Positions 37,084 through 44,723 of a DNA stretch of 44,723 bases are shown here, piece by piece. Source of the DNA: a virus; IMG/VR virus record IMGVR_UViG_3300046536_000016, positions 1 to 44,723 of that record; one strand, 5' to 3'. Position numbers and translations under genes: made by a program. Position 1 is the first letter of the stretch. Each line of letters starts with the position of its first letter. The notes beneath the pieces were generated by a model. It saw only the letters and a list, made by a program, of their open reading frames with translations. It made no database searches and was not told the DNA's origin.

Positions 37084-37308
37084 TTAATGTAGGATGAGCT
37101 TCAGGATGGTTTCCTTGAGGCCCAGTGTGCTCAGTGCGAACACGAATCCACCCCCATAGAGGGCGTACTTAATTTGTAGGAGGGTTTTCTCGATAGCATC
37201 GAGACTTCTCCCGAATACTTCTTGGTTGTCGCGCAAGGTCTTGAGGCCTTCGTCCGTAGCGTCTGCACGGAACTCCAATCGAGAGACGCGGTTGTCGATG
37301 TCTGTCAT
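37084..37308 (-). CDS. XhlA-like holin or antiholin, 74 aa
   Basis: MTDIDNRVSRLEFRADATDE, then a coiled coil (GLKTLRDNQEVFGRSLDAIE) and a single membrane span ALYGGGFVFALSTLGLKETI. An N-terminal heptad helix followed by one C-terminal span fits the haemolysin XhlA family, found beside lysozymes in many phages. The ATG overlaps the lysozyme stop (ATGA). Which of the two small proteins is the true holin is not clear. Confidence 0.7.
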   Translation of the reverse strand: MTDIDNRVSRLEFRADATDEGLKTLRDNQEVFGRSLDAIEKTLLQIKYALYGGGFVFALSTLGLKETILKLILH

Positions 37309-37775
37309 GCTGCTCTCTGCTGTTGGGTAAAGTCTGCGCCGAGCAGGAACTCAGCCATCTCTCCGCTTCTTCGTTTTGTAAGACCAGCCATTACCTTGCC
37401 AGCCGCCATGTTCCACTTAAGGAACTCCTTGGCTGCCCCTTCGATATCCCGTGCATTCAGCTTCTTGAGCAGAGTGCTATGGTCGAAGTTCCCTTGGCCT
37501 ATGTTGTAGATTAGGGAAATCAGGGCAGCCCTCTCTTCGTCTGTCAGTGGTATCTTTACTTCAGGGTCCACGAAGGCACCAAGGACCTCTATGCGCTTCC
37601 TGAGGTCATCGTCAGCCTGTGCCTGGGTCCATAGGGTTCCCTTGGTGATCCCCTTCCCTGTCGCACCGTACCCGACGGTCCAAGGTGCTCCACCTGTCGC
37701 AGGATCAGGGTATGCAGTTAGCTTGCACCCCTCGAATCCCGTGATGAGACCGAAGGCTAGTTCACGCCATGCCAT
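37305..37775 (-). CDS. Phage lysozyme (endolysin, GH24)
   Basis: A 156-aa muramidase that cuts peptidoglycan at the end of infection. The catalytic triad is in GFEGCKLTAYPDPATGGAPWTVGYG: Glu15, Asp24 and Thr33. The middle KIPLTDEERAALISLIYNIGQGNF and RRSGEMAEFLLG are typical of T4/P22-type lysozymes. No signal peptide or SAR anchor is seen at the N-terminus (MAWRELAFGLITGFEG), so it should need a holin for release. It is flanked by the XhlA-like gene and a small unknown gene. Confidence 0.93.
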   Translation of the reverse strand: MAWRELAFGLITGFEGCKLTAYPDPATGGAPWTVGYGATGKGITKGTLWTQAQADDDLRKRIEVLGAFVDPEVKIPLTDEERAALISLIYNIGQGNFDHSTLLKKLNARDIEGAAKEFLKWNMAAGKVMAGLTKRRSGEMAEFLLGADFTQQQRAA

Positions 37776-37778
37776 TTG

Positions 37779-38000
37779 TTAGTCCTTGATAATTGCCTGC
37801 GCTCCCTCATCGGCCTCGAGGGACTTCAGACAGTGGTCTTTCTCCACGTAATCAAGGAGACGACAGAGCACGCAGCCCCAACGCTTCCCCTTAAGCATTG
37901 CCTTGGCGGCACGGCTAGAGAGGGTCTCGTCAGGGTCCCCTAGGAGGAACGTATTGATGAATTGGTCAAGAGAGACCAAGAGGTTCCAGAGGTACTTCAT
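37779..38000 (-). CDS. Small protein next to lysozyme, 73 aa
   Basis: MKYLWNLLVSLDQFINTFLL, then GDPDETLSSRAAKAMLKGKR and WGCVLCRLLDYVEKDHCLKS. The N-terminus is amphipathic or membrane-associated, then GDPDETLSSRAAK and a Cys-x-x-Cys segment. I know similar small genes beside phage lysozymes, with no proven function. The start is taken as ATG 38000, two bases after the previous stop, with GGA upstream, rather than the TTG at 38006. Confidence 0.7.
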   Translation of the reverse strand: MKYLWNLLVSLDQFINTFLLGDPDETLSSRAAKAMLKGKRWGCVLCRLLDYVEKDHCLKSLEADEGAQAIIKD

Positions 38001-38002
38001 GG

Positions 38003-38422
38003 TCAATCCAGCGGGAACGGAGGGAGCAGCGAGGGGACCTCAGCGACCGTGGGGAAACTACGGTGACCCGCTTGGACCTCAGCGAGGATGGAGTAGGCCG
38101 AAGCCCACACCTGAGAACGCCACGCACGGAACGCTTGGCCTTCCTCTTGGAACTTAGGGACCGAGGGTTCCTCAGCGTACGTCACGGCAGTCGTGAGGTT
38201 GTCGTAGTGGTACGCTTGGGCCTTGGTGTCCATGATCGACTGCACGGTGTCCGTGAGGAGACGCTGGAGGTCCACGGGGGAGACTGAGGGGGCCGTGGGG
38301 GTGTTGCCGCTGTTCTTCCACACGAGGTAGAGGACATAGTCGGTGTTCCCAAGGTCCTCGGGGATGTAGGCACCATCAGCATCTCGTATGACCCCGCCTT
38401 TAGGATTGATTGTGTAGGTCAT
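38003..38422 (-). CDS. Putative tail-fibre assembly protein, 139 aa
   Basis: MTYTINPKGGVIRDADGAYI, then PEDLGNTDYVLYLVWKNSGN, then helices VDLQRLLTDTVQSIMDTKAQ, YDNLTTAVTYAEE and FRAWRSQVWASAYSILAEV. An N-terminal beta region and a helical C-terminal part that follows a fibre gene by two bases fits fibre assembly chaperones. It could also be part of the fibre. The stop is next to the gene at 38000. Confidence 0.6.
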   Translation of the reverse strand: MTYTINPKGGVIRDADGAYIPEDLGNTDYVLYLVWKNSGNTPTAPSVSPVDLQRLLTDTVQSIMDTKAQAYHYDNLTTAVTYAEEPSVPKFQEEGQAFRAWRSQVWASAYSILAEVQAGHRSFPTVAEVPSLLPPFPLD

Positions 38423-38424
38423 GA

Positions 38425-40149
38425 TTAGAATTCCGCGTTAGCTGTGTAGTGAAAGGAGATACGAGACACCGCCGCCGCGAATATCTTGAAGACCTTAGTG
38501 GTCAGATTATCGACTGAAGAACTTGAGACACCGTTCGTGATCCCATCTGTCGAGATCTTCCCCACAGCCCCCAACGAGTCATAGAAGGTAACCGAGGGGG
38601 CAGCCCGCATCTCAACAGGAAAGCGCACCAGATTAATTGTATTAGGACTGGATGCCCCACCCCCGGTGGCCTCAGCGATCCCGCCAGTGAAACCAAGGTT
38701 GGTCCCTGCCGCAACGCCATCGGAGTATGACTGCTGGTAATACCTCATACACAGGCTACGTTCTTGAGCGTACGAGCGCCGATCAAACGGGGTGGCTACG
38801 GTTCCCGCTTCAAGCTGGACATCGGTAATGTGAAGGCCTGCGTTCAACGTCCCTGCCCAATTGGTAAGCCCGGGGACAGTGAAGAAATTCCCCGCGACCC
38901 ACGTATTAGTGGAACTTGTTTGGAGCGAGCCGGTATTGAGTCCCCCAATTGTCAGGGCGAGGCCTGCAGCGTTAGACTGAGGAATGGTTGCACCTGAGGG
39001 AATCGCGGGGAACGTTACTGAAACCCTTTGTCCTACATTAACAGTTGGAATGGCGAACGTTTGAACGCAAGAATAACCACCAGGCCCATCCCGAAGGGCA
39101 ACCGCGAACGTACCTGGGATCGTGCTACGGACTGTAAAGCCTACGGTAACCTGCTTCCCGATAAGATCATAGGCGTTAACCCCCTCAATAACGTGCTTGT
39201 GTGCCTGGATGTTGTTGCCACCAGTCAGGTTTGTAGCCGCAACGGTAGCTACGCAATTGTTAAAGGGCTTAAGGACCCCAGTCTCGTCGGCTAGAGAGGT
39301 CTGAGAAAGAGTGAGGGTTCCTCCCCCACTGTTAGCGGCCTGCCACCTGTCGCACTGTCCGTACCCCGAACTACCCGTAGTCACAGCTAAAGCGGGCCGC
39401 TGTGTAACCCTCATGTCCCCGTTGATGATCCTGTTGCGACCAGCAAGGGATGCCGTAAAGTTCTGAGCCACGAGAGCCGAAGCTGCCGCAGCGTTCTGGC
39501 TGGTCAGGGCATTACCTTCAGAGGTTGCCGCATTGGCTGCACTGGTAGCCGCTGCATTCTTGGAACTAAGGGCATTGGTCTCGCTGGTTGCCGCATTGCC
39601 TGCGCTAGTTGCCGCTGCGTTCTTCGAGGTGTTCGCTGAGGTTGCCGATGCAGCCGCATTGGTCTCGCTGGTCCCTGCGTTCACCTTGCTAGTGTTCGCT
39701 GCAGTTGCCGAGGCTGCCGCGTTTGTTTCGCTAGTCCCCGCTGCATTCTTCGAGGCCAGGGCTGCACTTGCGGAAGCTGCAGCGTTCGTTTCGCTTACCG
39801 AGGCTTGACCCGCAGCGGTACCAGAGGTCGAAGCACTCGCGGAAGCTGCGGAAGCAGATGATGCCGCATTGGTTGCCGAGGTCTGAGCAGCAGTGGCAGC
39901 AGCATTCGCAGCAGTGATAGCCGTGTTAGCTTGGGCCAAGGTATCATTGGCCTGTTGTGCGAGGCCAGCTACGTTCCCCTCAGAGATCGCAGCGTTAGAC
40001 GCAGAGGCAGCAGCGGACACAGCGGCAGCTTGGGCAGCTTGGGAATCCGCAGTACTCGCGGTCAACTGAGCCTGCAGAGCGTCGACCAACTGGTCCGTAG
40101 TGTTATTCTCAGGGAACGTCGATTCCCCGTTAAAGAAACTGGTGGTCAT
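38425..40149 (-). CDS. Tail fibre with long Ala/Ser/Thr/Asn coiled repeat
   Basis: A 574-aa protein. After a short N-terminus (MTTSFFNGESTFPENNTTDQ) there are about 200 residues of Ala, Ser, Asn and Thr repeats, built from units like SETNAAASATAANTSKNAA, which form a trimeric coiled-coil shaft. From about 235 onward (ASLAGRNRIINGDMRVTQRP) there is a beta-rich head with carbohydrate-binding-like features: YGQCDRWQAANSGGGTLTLS, then GTVATPFDRRSYAQERSLCMRYYQQS. The GRNRIINGDM and DxxxRRSYAQER motifs recur in phage fibres. It would bind the host surface. The ATG overlaps the stop of the adaptor gene by one base. Confidence 0.85.
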   Translation of the reverse strand: MTTSFFNGESTFPENNTTDQLVDALQAQLTASTADSQAAQAAAVSAAASASNAAISEGNVAGLAQQANDTLAQANTAITAANAAATAAQTSATNAASSASAASASASTSGTAAGQASVSETNAAASASAALASKNAAGTSETNAAASATAANTSKVNAGTSETNAAASATSANTSKNAAATSAGNAATSETNALSSKNAAATSAANAATSEGNALTSQNAAAASALVAQNFTASLAGRNRIINGDMRVTQRPALAVTTGSSGYGQCDRWQAANSGGGTLTLSQTSLADETGVLKPFNNCVATVAATNLTGGNNIQAHKHVIEGVNAYDLIGKQVTVGFTVRSTIPGTFAVALRDGPGGYSCVQTFAIPTVNVGQRVSVTFPAIPSGATIPQSNAAGLALTIGGLNTGSLQTSSTNTWVAGNFFTVPGLTNWAGTLNAGLHITDVQLEAGTVATPFDRRSYAQERSLCMRYYQQSYSDGVAAGTNLGFTGGIAEATGGGASSPNTINLVRFPVEMRAAPSVTFYDSLGAVGKISTDGITNGVSSSSVDNLTTKVFKIFAAAVSRISFHYTANAEF

Positions 40150-40760
40150 TAATACTCCGAGCCGTAGGCAGGTTCCATCGCTTGCGTGCTCTGATCGGTA
40201 TCCGTGAGACGGCTCTGCTCTTCTACTTCGGCATAGAGGATTTCGTACTTGGTCTCGAAACCAGTGACACGATCGTCAACGAAATAATCTGCCCCGAAGG
40301 CGAGCGCACAGTAGATCAAAAGGTCCGCAAGGACTGTGGTGAAGAGGTTGGTGTCGGTGTCATTGACCAGTGCAGGCTGTGCGCCGTAATAGATCATGTA
40401 GACCGAGGTACCCAAGGGAACTGCAGGCTTCATCAGGTACGACCCTGCGACCCGGCAGTAATATCGGGGTTGACCGGATTCCTTAGGGAGACTCAGGAAG
40501 TGCCCCAAATCTTTATTGCTCAGGAGGACATCTCCGGAGTACATATGTTTCAACGAGAGGAAGTCAAAAGGGATGACGATCTCGTCTTCTACTGTGAGAG
40601 CATTACCAGTGGATACACTGATCTTCTCTTGACCTGGAGAACGCAGGGTGCGCTCAATCCGGGTTTGGGCCATGTTGATAAAGTCATTCGCCAACTCGTC
40701 CGTGCAGTCGTTACGATTGAGAAGACCTTTTACCTTGGCGCGGATTTGTTGACGGTTCAT
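40149..40760 (-). CDS. Head-tail adaptor protein
   Basis: A 203-aa protein. MNRQQIRAKVKGLLNRNDCT and then ELANDFINMAQTRIERTLRSPGQEK is a helical start typical of the adaptor proteins that sit below the portal ring, followed by strands (ISVSTGNALTVEDEIVIPFD, then MYSGDVLLSNKDLGHFLSLP) and a last helix with YCALAFGADYFVDDRVTGFETKYEILY. It plays the part of P22 gp4 or a T7-type gp11. The ATG overlaps the stop of the next gene upstream (TAATG). Confidence 0.8.
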   Translation of the reverse strand: MNRQQIRAKVKGLLNRNDCTDELANDFINMAQTRIERTLRSPGQEKISVSTGNALTVEDEIVIPFDFLSLKHMYSGDVLLSNKDLGHFLSLPKESGQPRYYCRVAGSYLMKPAVPLGTSVYMIYYGAQPALVNDTDTNLFTTVLADLLIYCALAFGADYFVDDRVTGFETKYEILYAEVEEQSRLTDTDQSTQAMEPAYGSEY

Positions 40761-41056
40761 TAGACTTGCTTTCCAGTTGTCATAAAGTATTCAAGACCTT
40801 CAGCCTTCAGCTTCGCCACAATGCGAGCATTCGACTCTGACCAAAAGTCAAAGCCTTCGCTGATCCACTTCTCCACCACGCATACGGGGATGGAAGCTAC
40901 GCGCTGACTTTCGGTCTCGCGGACACTCATGGATTCATTGCGCTCTGCTGCAAGGCGGTCTAGGAACTTCGTGGGGATTTGCTGGACGCGCTCAATGATG
41001 TGGCCGTCCGTGTTCTCACTGATCGAGCGACCAATGTCGTGGTATTGAGTTGTCAT
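40760..41056 (-). CDS. Unknown protein after the capsid terminator, 98 aa
   Basis: MTTQYHDIGRSISENTDGHI, then IERVQQIPTKFLDRLAAERN, then a Glu and Ser rich segment and a helical end (WISEGFDFWSESNARIVAKL, with EYFMTTGKQV). It starts just after the terminator that follows the capsid gene, so its transcript probably needs read-through or a separate start. An upstream in-frame extension to 41236 overlaps the terminator and the capsid gene and is rejected. Helical, acidic and polar; function unknown. Confidence 0.65.
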   Translation of the reverse strand: MTTQYHDIGRSISENTDGHIIERVQQIPTKFLDRLAAERNESMSVRETESQRVASIPVCVVEKWISEGFDFWSESNARIVAKLKAEGLEYFMTTGKQV

Positions 41057-41063
41057 CGGGAAT

Positions 41064-41104
41064 AAAAAAGCCCCGTGCCACCGAGAGTAGGAGCAGCACA
41101 GGGC
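41064..41104 (-). terminator. Intrinsic terminator after the major capsid gene
   Basis: On the minus strand GCCCTGTGC (41104-41096) pairs with GCACGGGGC (41078-41070), one G-T pair, followed by T6 (41069-41064). It lies about 80 bases after the capsid stop. T7 also places its main terminator directly after the capsid gene. Confidence 0.85.
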
Positions 41105-41183
41105 GTAAAGGAATTTGGATGGAACCCCGAAGGGTCCCAAGGGTGTAACTAGGCCATGTGAACTAACACGGCCCTGTGATTCA

Positions 41184-42119
41184 TCACGGAATCGTCGGGT
41201 TCGTGCCCGTGAGGCCGATGATGGCAGCCGATGCACCGTAGTTGACGTGCTTCAGGCCGAACTCACCAACGATCTGCTCGCGGTGACCGTCACCCGTGAT
41301 AGCCAGCGGGTTGCGGAACCAGTTACGGAGGACCGTGGTCTTCCAGTTAGCCGGATCGAACAGGAGTGCCGAGTCAGCCTTCTGGAAGCGGTTGATCACA
41401 ACCTTCTGCTCACCGAACGGCGACACGTACAGGTCCACCACGTTGACGATGGCCTTATCAGCACCGAAGTCGCGCAGACGACCAGCAGCAGCCGAGAAGC
41501 CAGCAACGATCAGCGAGTCAGCAGGCTTGATCATGAGGAACTTAGCTTCACCACCGTTCTCATACAGCTTCTGGTTAGCCGAGAGGATGTCCGCTTCAAC
41601 CAGGGCAGCCGGGGTTGCCGTGTGGTCAATCGTGTTCGCTGCGTTGATCAGCTTTGCACCGTTCACGTCCGTACCCCAGACGCTACCGAACTTGCGAGCA
41701 ACGGCTTCCGAGCCAACCACTGCGGTCGTCGCGAGACCAACATAGGCGTACTCGAGGTCACGCTTGGCTTCTGCCGACTTCTTACCGAGTTGGTATGCCA
41801 ATTCCTTAGCACGACCATACGTCGACACCGTGTCAGCCGTGTTCGACACCTTCACAGTCTTCTGGAAGATCTGGGTCGTGTTGGCACGCATTTGGGTTGC
41901 AGCAAGCGTGCTATCAGCAGCATCAGCACCTTCAAGCACTGCGCTCGACGACACCGTTGCCAGTGCATCTTCCTGCCATTGATACAGCGTGTTCGAAGCC
42001 TTGTCGTTCTTGACCAGCGTGGTGAACGGGGTCAGCGTCGGGCTGATATTCGAGATCACGTCGCTGATGTCTTCCTTCTTGCCAACCTGATCGTACGTCT
42101 TGAATGCGGTATTGCTCAT
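41184..42119 (-). CDS. Major capsid protein (DUF5309-like)
   Basis: A 311-aa protein that would form the icosahedral shell. It opens MSNTAFKTYDQVGKKEDISD, then VISNISPTLTPFTTLVKNDKASNTLYQWQEDALA. This Pro-Thr-x-Thr-Pro-Phe start, with Trp-Gln-x-Asp, is characteristic of DUF5309 capsid proteins seen in several podoviruses. The middle (MRANTTQIFQKTVKVSNTAD, then GRAKELAYQLGKKSAEAKRDLEYAYVG) holds the E-loop and spine helix. The C-terminus ends GLTGTNPTIP. It follows the scaffold gene and is followed by a strong terminator, fitting high expression. AGGAAC lies before the ATG. Confidence 0.9.
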   Translation of the reverse strand: MSNTAFKTYDQVGKKEDISDVISNISPTLTPFTTLVKNDKASNTLYQWQEDALATVSSSAVLEGADAADSTLAATQMRANTTQIFQKTVKVSNTADTVSTYGRAKELAYQLGKKSAEAKRDLEYAYVGLATTAVVGSEAVARKFGSVWGTDVNGAKLINAANTIDHTATPAALVEADILSANQKLYENGGEAKFLMIKPADSLIVAGFSAAAGRLRDFGADKAIVNVVDLYVSPFGEQKVVINRFQKADSALLFDPANWKTTVLRNWFRNPLAITGDGHREQIVGEFGLKHVNYGASAAIIGLTGTNPTIP

Positions 42120-42150
42120 GGTGTTATGTTCCTAAATGGAGAGAGAGAGA

Positions 42151-43176
42151 TTAGTCCTGCGCCCAACGTGCCAAGAAGGCTTCCGCTGCGTCATCCGTAG
42201 TGCCCGAAGCTTTCAATCGCTTCATCTGGGCTGCGGCCTTGTTGACCTGGACATCTCGACCTGAGGTAGTCTTGGTGGTCTTGAGGACCTTCTTCGGTGT
42301 CACAACTTTCTTCTTCGTGACAACGGCCTTAGCCTTATCGTGGTTCATGGCCTTGTGGATCAATTGGATTGCCACAGGGTCCACCAACTCATTGATCATC
42401 GCCTCCGGGAGACCTTGGGAGATCGCGTATTCACGCACGGAGTTGTATGTGGCTTGGTTCCAGCCGGGGATCTTTTCCTTCAGTACCTTGACGGCCTCTT
42501 TGGCCTGGGTCTGGAGGAAGGTTTGGCGCTGCGCATTCGCATCCTTCACGAACGTGTCAGCTTCCTGAGAGATGAACTGAAAGTCTTCATAGGCAGCTTG
42601 GGCCTCAGCACGAAGGGCAGCGAACTGATCGCCATCCAACTGCTTACTTGCCACGAGCATGTCAATCTTCGAGTACGGTTCCCAACGAGCAGCGGCCTTT
42701 TCATAGACTCGTTGCATCTGGGCTGCCAGCTTCTTACCGTTCTCTTCGACCTGCTTACGCTCTGCTGCTACTGCTTGGGACTTCGTCGTCAGTGCTGCTT
42801 CCTGACCGTAGAGTCGCTTCAGATCCTTGACGGATACCTCGTGCTCCTTGTCGCCAACTTTGATCTTGACCTTGACGGCATCCGAGGTATCTTTGGTTTC
42901 CTCGGGGGCATCTTCTTCTTGATCTTCATCGTCCGACTCGGAGTCCGTTTCTTCAGGGTCCGTTTCGTTATCTTCTTCGGTTTCTTGGTCTTCTTCAGCT
43001 TCAGTCTCGACCGTCTCATCATCGGTTTCGACTTCGTCTTCCTCAGGGCTTTCGGATACCTCTTCAGGGTCCTCTTCGCTCCATCGAGACAAGAAGGCTT
43101 CTGCTGCGTCGCCTTCGGTGTAATTGAGGGCGGCAGCGGTGTTGCTGTCGACGCCCGATTGGGTAGTCGTGGTCAT
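42151..43176 (-). CDS. Scaffolding protein with a repeated capsid-facing motif
   Basis: A 341-aa acidic protein that would guide capsid assembly and leave before packaging. Residues about 35-95 are almost all Glu, Asp, Thr and Ser, followed by VKVKIKVGDKEHEVSVKDLK and a long helical coiled coil (AVAAERKQVEENGKKLAAQM). A ten-residue motif, DAAEAFLSRW, lies at 23-32, and DAAEAFLARW at 329-338. The same words at both ends are likely to touch the capsid. The start is ATG 43176 with no strong ribosome site. It lies between the portal region and the capsid gene, as expected. Confidence 0.85.
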   Translation of the reverse strand: MTTTTQSGVDSNTAAALNYTEGDAAEAFLSRWSEEDPEEVSESPEEDEVETDDETVETEAEEDQETEEDNETDPEETDSESDDEDQEEDAPEETKDTSDAVKVKIKVGDKEHEVSVKDLKRLYGQEAALTTKSQAVAAERKQVEENGKKLAAQMQRVYEKAAARWEPYSKIDMLVASKQLDGDQFAALRAEAQAAYEDFQFISQEADTFVKDANAQRQTFLQTQAKEAVKVLKEKIPGWNQATYNSVREYAISQGLPEAMINELVDPVAIQLIHKAMNHDKAKAVVTKKKVVTPKKVLKTTKTTSGRDVQVNKAAAQMKRLKASGTTDDAAEAFLARWAQD

Positions 43177-43184
43177 ATTGGGTT

Positions 43185-43430
43185 TTACTCTTCAGTGGGT
43201 TTAAGTAACTGGTTCTTTTGGTAGACCCAGTCAGTGAGTTCTGCGGTGATGCTCTGTAGTGCTCGGATCTGGAAGTAAGCAATCTCTCGCTTCTCCTTGT
43301 CTTCCGGAGCACTCATCGTCATCACGTTGAGTTGTTCGTTGTATAGCTCGTTGATGGCGACCGTGAAGGCCTCTGTTTCCAGAAGCACCTCAGCGGCTGT
43401 GCCACGTTTGAGCGTGAGTTCTTCGCTCAT
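43185..43430 (-). CDS. Small helical protein between portal and scaffold, 81 aa
   Basis: MSEELTLKRGTAAEVLLETE, then AFTVAINELYNEQLNVMTMS, then KREIAYFQIRALQSITAELT and a final short helix. It is acidic and mostly helical and lies seven bases after the portal stop. Short genes at this place are common in podoviruses. Its role in assembly is not known. Confidence 0.7.
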   Translation of the reverse strand: MSEELTLKRGTAAEVLLETEAFTVAINELYNEQLNVMTMSAPEDKEKREIAYFQIRALQSITAELTDWVYQKNQLLKPTEE

Positions 43431-43436
43431 TGGGGA

Positions 43437-44723
43437 TTAGTTAGGGGAGACGATTGCCTTGGCAGACGCAGGATCAGCCGCAGCCATTTCCTTAGCCTGT
43501 GCCATCTCTTCAACAGCGATAGCAGCCTTGGACGTGACTTCGTATTCCTTGATGTCAAGCTCGCGTTGCTTGCGGACATTCTCGAGTTGAACCTTGAGGC
43601 GGTCGATGTCGGATTGAACCTGCTCGATACTGATGTGACCTTGGACCTTGGACTGCGAAGTCTGAGCAACACTTTCTTGCACAGCGACCTTGCGTTCCTC
43701 GATCTCCAATTCCTTCATCTTGATCGGATCAGGCTGCTGCGGCGGGAGTGTCTTCGGATCCGTGAGGACCAGTTCGACTTGCTTGATACCCATCTTCTCG
43801 ACGTACATCCGTGCGAGGTTGTATCGGTTCTGTTCACCAAACATGCGGGCATTGTTCGGATCCTGTCCAAGGACCTGACCGATACCTAGGATCTTCTGGG
43901 CTTCCTTCTGCTGCTCATTGGCCCCAAGGTGAAGCTCGATGGTGCAAGTGACTTCCTCGGTCCACTCCTCAACAGAGACAGGGACGAAGTTGCCAGCGAC
44001 ACGGATCACCTTCTGTTGCTTCTCGTTCTGGATGACCAGACGGTAGACCTCGAGATACAGAGGCTTAATGAACTGGTTGGCGAAGTTACGGGCCATGATC
44101 TTCTCGCGTTGCTGCGAGAGGGACACGAGACCTTCGACCATTCCCTGTGCGTTCTGCTTGGACAGGGCATCCTTATTGAGACCTTGGGACAGCTTCGAGA
44201 CACCAGTGACCTCTTCCTTCTCCTCATCGAGAAGCTGGAGCGTCTGGAACACGAAGGGGTTCAGCCCAGGCTGCGGGAGCGGGATCAGGCCATCAGGACG
44301 GGTAACGTTGACCAGACCACCAATGCGGTTCTCTAGGAGTTCCTTGGGGTTCGTCAGGGCACCCTTAACCACCATCATGCGGGGGTTATTGGTGATGACC
44401 GTGTGGTCCAGGATGCCTCGGGTCAGTACAGTCCGTGCGTTCTGCGTTGGGATCACTCGGGCTGCATAGTTCGAACCATAGAATGCATGGGGAACCGGAG
44501 TCGGACAGAAGTGCAGGAACGGCTTCTTCTCTACCTGTTCCTTGTCGAGGATCACCGAACCAGCCGAGGTAACCTTCCAGAGCTTCGTGATGCCCGTACC
44601 GTTCATGTCGAGGTACAGGTAGCTCTCGTGAACAAGGACACCCTCGGAAGCCTCTTGCAACTCTGAGTCACTCTCGTCAAGCAAGGACGCGCCGATGTCT
44701 TGGAACCGCGTGATCTTCTCGGG
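43437..44723 (-). CDS. Portal protein, C-terminal part (codons 257-684 of 684)
   Basis: The rest of the head portal that starts at 927. The frame enters from the right edge without a start codon and ends at 43437. It carries SYLYLDMNGTGITKLWKVTS, then HFCPTPVPHAFYGSNYAARV and a helical segment (MVEGLVSLSQQREKIMARNF) that would form the stem and barrel, then a Gln and Glu rich C-terminus (QEAQKILGIG, EELEIEERKVAVQE). Bases 44565-44723 repeat 1-159. The internal TTG at 44684 is not a start. Together the two pieces give 684 aa. Confidence 0.85.
   Translation of the reverse strand, partial: PEKITRFQDIGASLLDESDSELQEASEGVLVHESYLYLDMNGTGITKLWKVTSAGSVILDKEQVEKKPFLHFCPTPVPHAFYGSNYAARVIPTQNARTVLTRGILDHTVITNNPRMMVVKGALTNPKELLENRIGGLVNVTRPDGLIPLPQPGLNPFVFQTLQLLDEEKEEVTGVSKLSQGLNKDALSKQNAQGMVEGLVSLSQQREKIMARNFANQFIKPLYLEVYRLVIQNEKQQKVIRVAGNFVPVSVEEWTEEVTCTIELHLGANEQQKEAQKILGIGQVLGQDPNNARMFGEQNRYNLARMYVEKMGIKQVELVLTDPKTLPPQQPDPIKMKELEIEERKVAVQESVAQTSQSKVQGHISIEQVQSDIDRLKVQLENVRKQRELDIKEYEVTSKAAIAVEEMAQAKEMAAADPASAKAIVSPN
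44565..44723. repeat. Terminal redundancy, right copy (contig-end overlap)
   Basis: This is the right copy of the 159-base overlap with the left end, with G at 44691 where the left copy has A at 127. The single difference is synonymous in the portal gene. Confidence 0.95.

Noticed and set aside
41057-41236. N-terminal extension of the 98-aa protein to 158 residues
   Set aside because: The extension crosses the terminator and the end of the capsid gene, and is rich in Arg and Ser with no protein-like pattern. ATG 41056 is a better start.
44565-44723. Functional T7-like direct terminal repeat
   Set aside because: The repeat is inside the portal gene and the join restores the reading frame, which would be very unusual for a true terminal repeat.

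Overview
The window is one complete, tailed, podovirus-type bacteriophage genome written out linearly from a circular map. Its first and last 159 bases are the same sequence with one difference, and both lie inside the portal gene, so the circular length is 44,564 bp. The hallmark genes are a single-subunit T7-type RNA polymerase, a T7-type replication set (acidic-tailed SSB, endonuclease I, primase-helicase, family A DNA polymerase, 5'-3' exonuclease) and a head made from a long portal, an acidic scaffold and a major capsid protein that resembles the DUF5309 type. It also carries two complete tyrosine integrases, an adenosylcobalamin-type (class II) ribonucleotide reductase and ThyX. The host is probably a proteobacterium. 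Burkholderiales is a guess, based on gene-cassette style and overall feel, and is not proved.

Layout. Positions 12296 down to 1, continuing across the junction from 44723 down to 36566, form one leftward late operon of about 20.7 kb: two collar-type tail proteins, a large tail protein, a GNAT enzyme, three internal or ejection-type proteins (one a lytic transglycosylase), small and large terminase, an HNH endonuclease, portal, scaffold, capsid, a terminator directly after the capsid gene, then adaptor, tail fibre, lysis genes and a last small virion-like protein. Almost every gene overlaps its neighbour by 1-8 bases. The operon ends in a bidirectional terminator (36509-36557) shared with the rightward genes.

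Positions 12843-16116 carry rightward early genes, mostly small and unknown, with good sigma70-like promoters. They include an ArdA-like acidic protein and a lipoprotein gene bracketed by two copies of a terminator-like repeat. Positions 16117-16901 are noncoding and rich in hairpins. The class II ribonucleotide reductase (16902-18887) is alone on the minus strand, preceded by a 137-nt structured element. Positions 19080-19517 are AT-rich with a 39-bp inverted repeat and a sigma70 promoter for the RNA polymerase gene. Positions 19518-33393 hold polymerase, replication, nucleotide metabolism and a run of small overlapping genes. Positions 33440-36506 form an integration module with two integrases and a possible ribbon-helix-helix protein.

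How it may work. Host RNA polymerase would read the TTGCAC-type promoters, including the one before the phage polymerase. The phage polymerase would then use its own promoters. A recurrent noncoding motif, CTTGATTCTAAAGG, resembles the T3 promoter core and is the best candidate for these, facing both the late operon and the early genes. Class II ribonucleotide reductase, ThyX, a DUF5664-type protein and a MazG-like protein would feed and clean the nucleotide pool for replication. No lysogeny repressor, tRNA, CRISPR array or insertion sequence was recognised.
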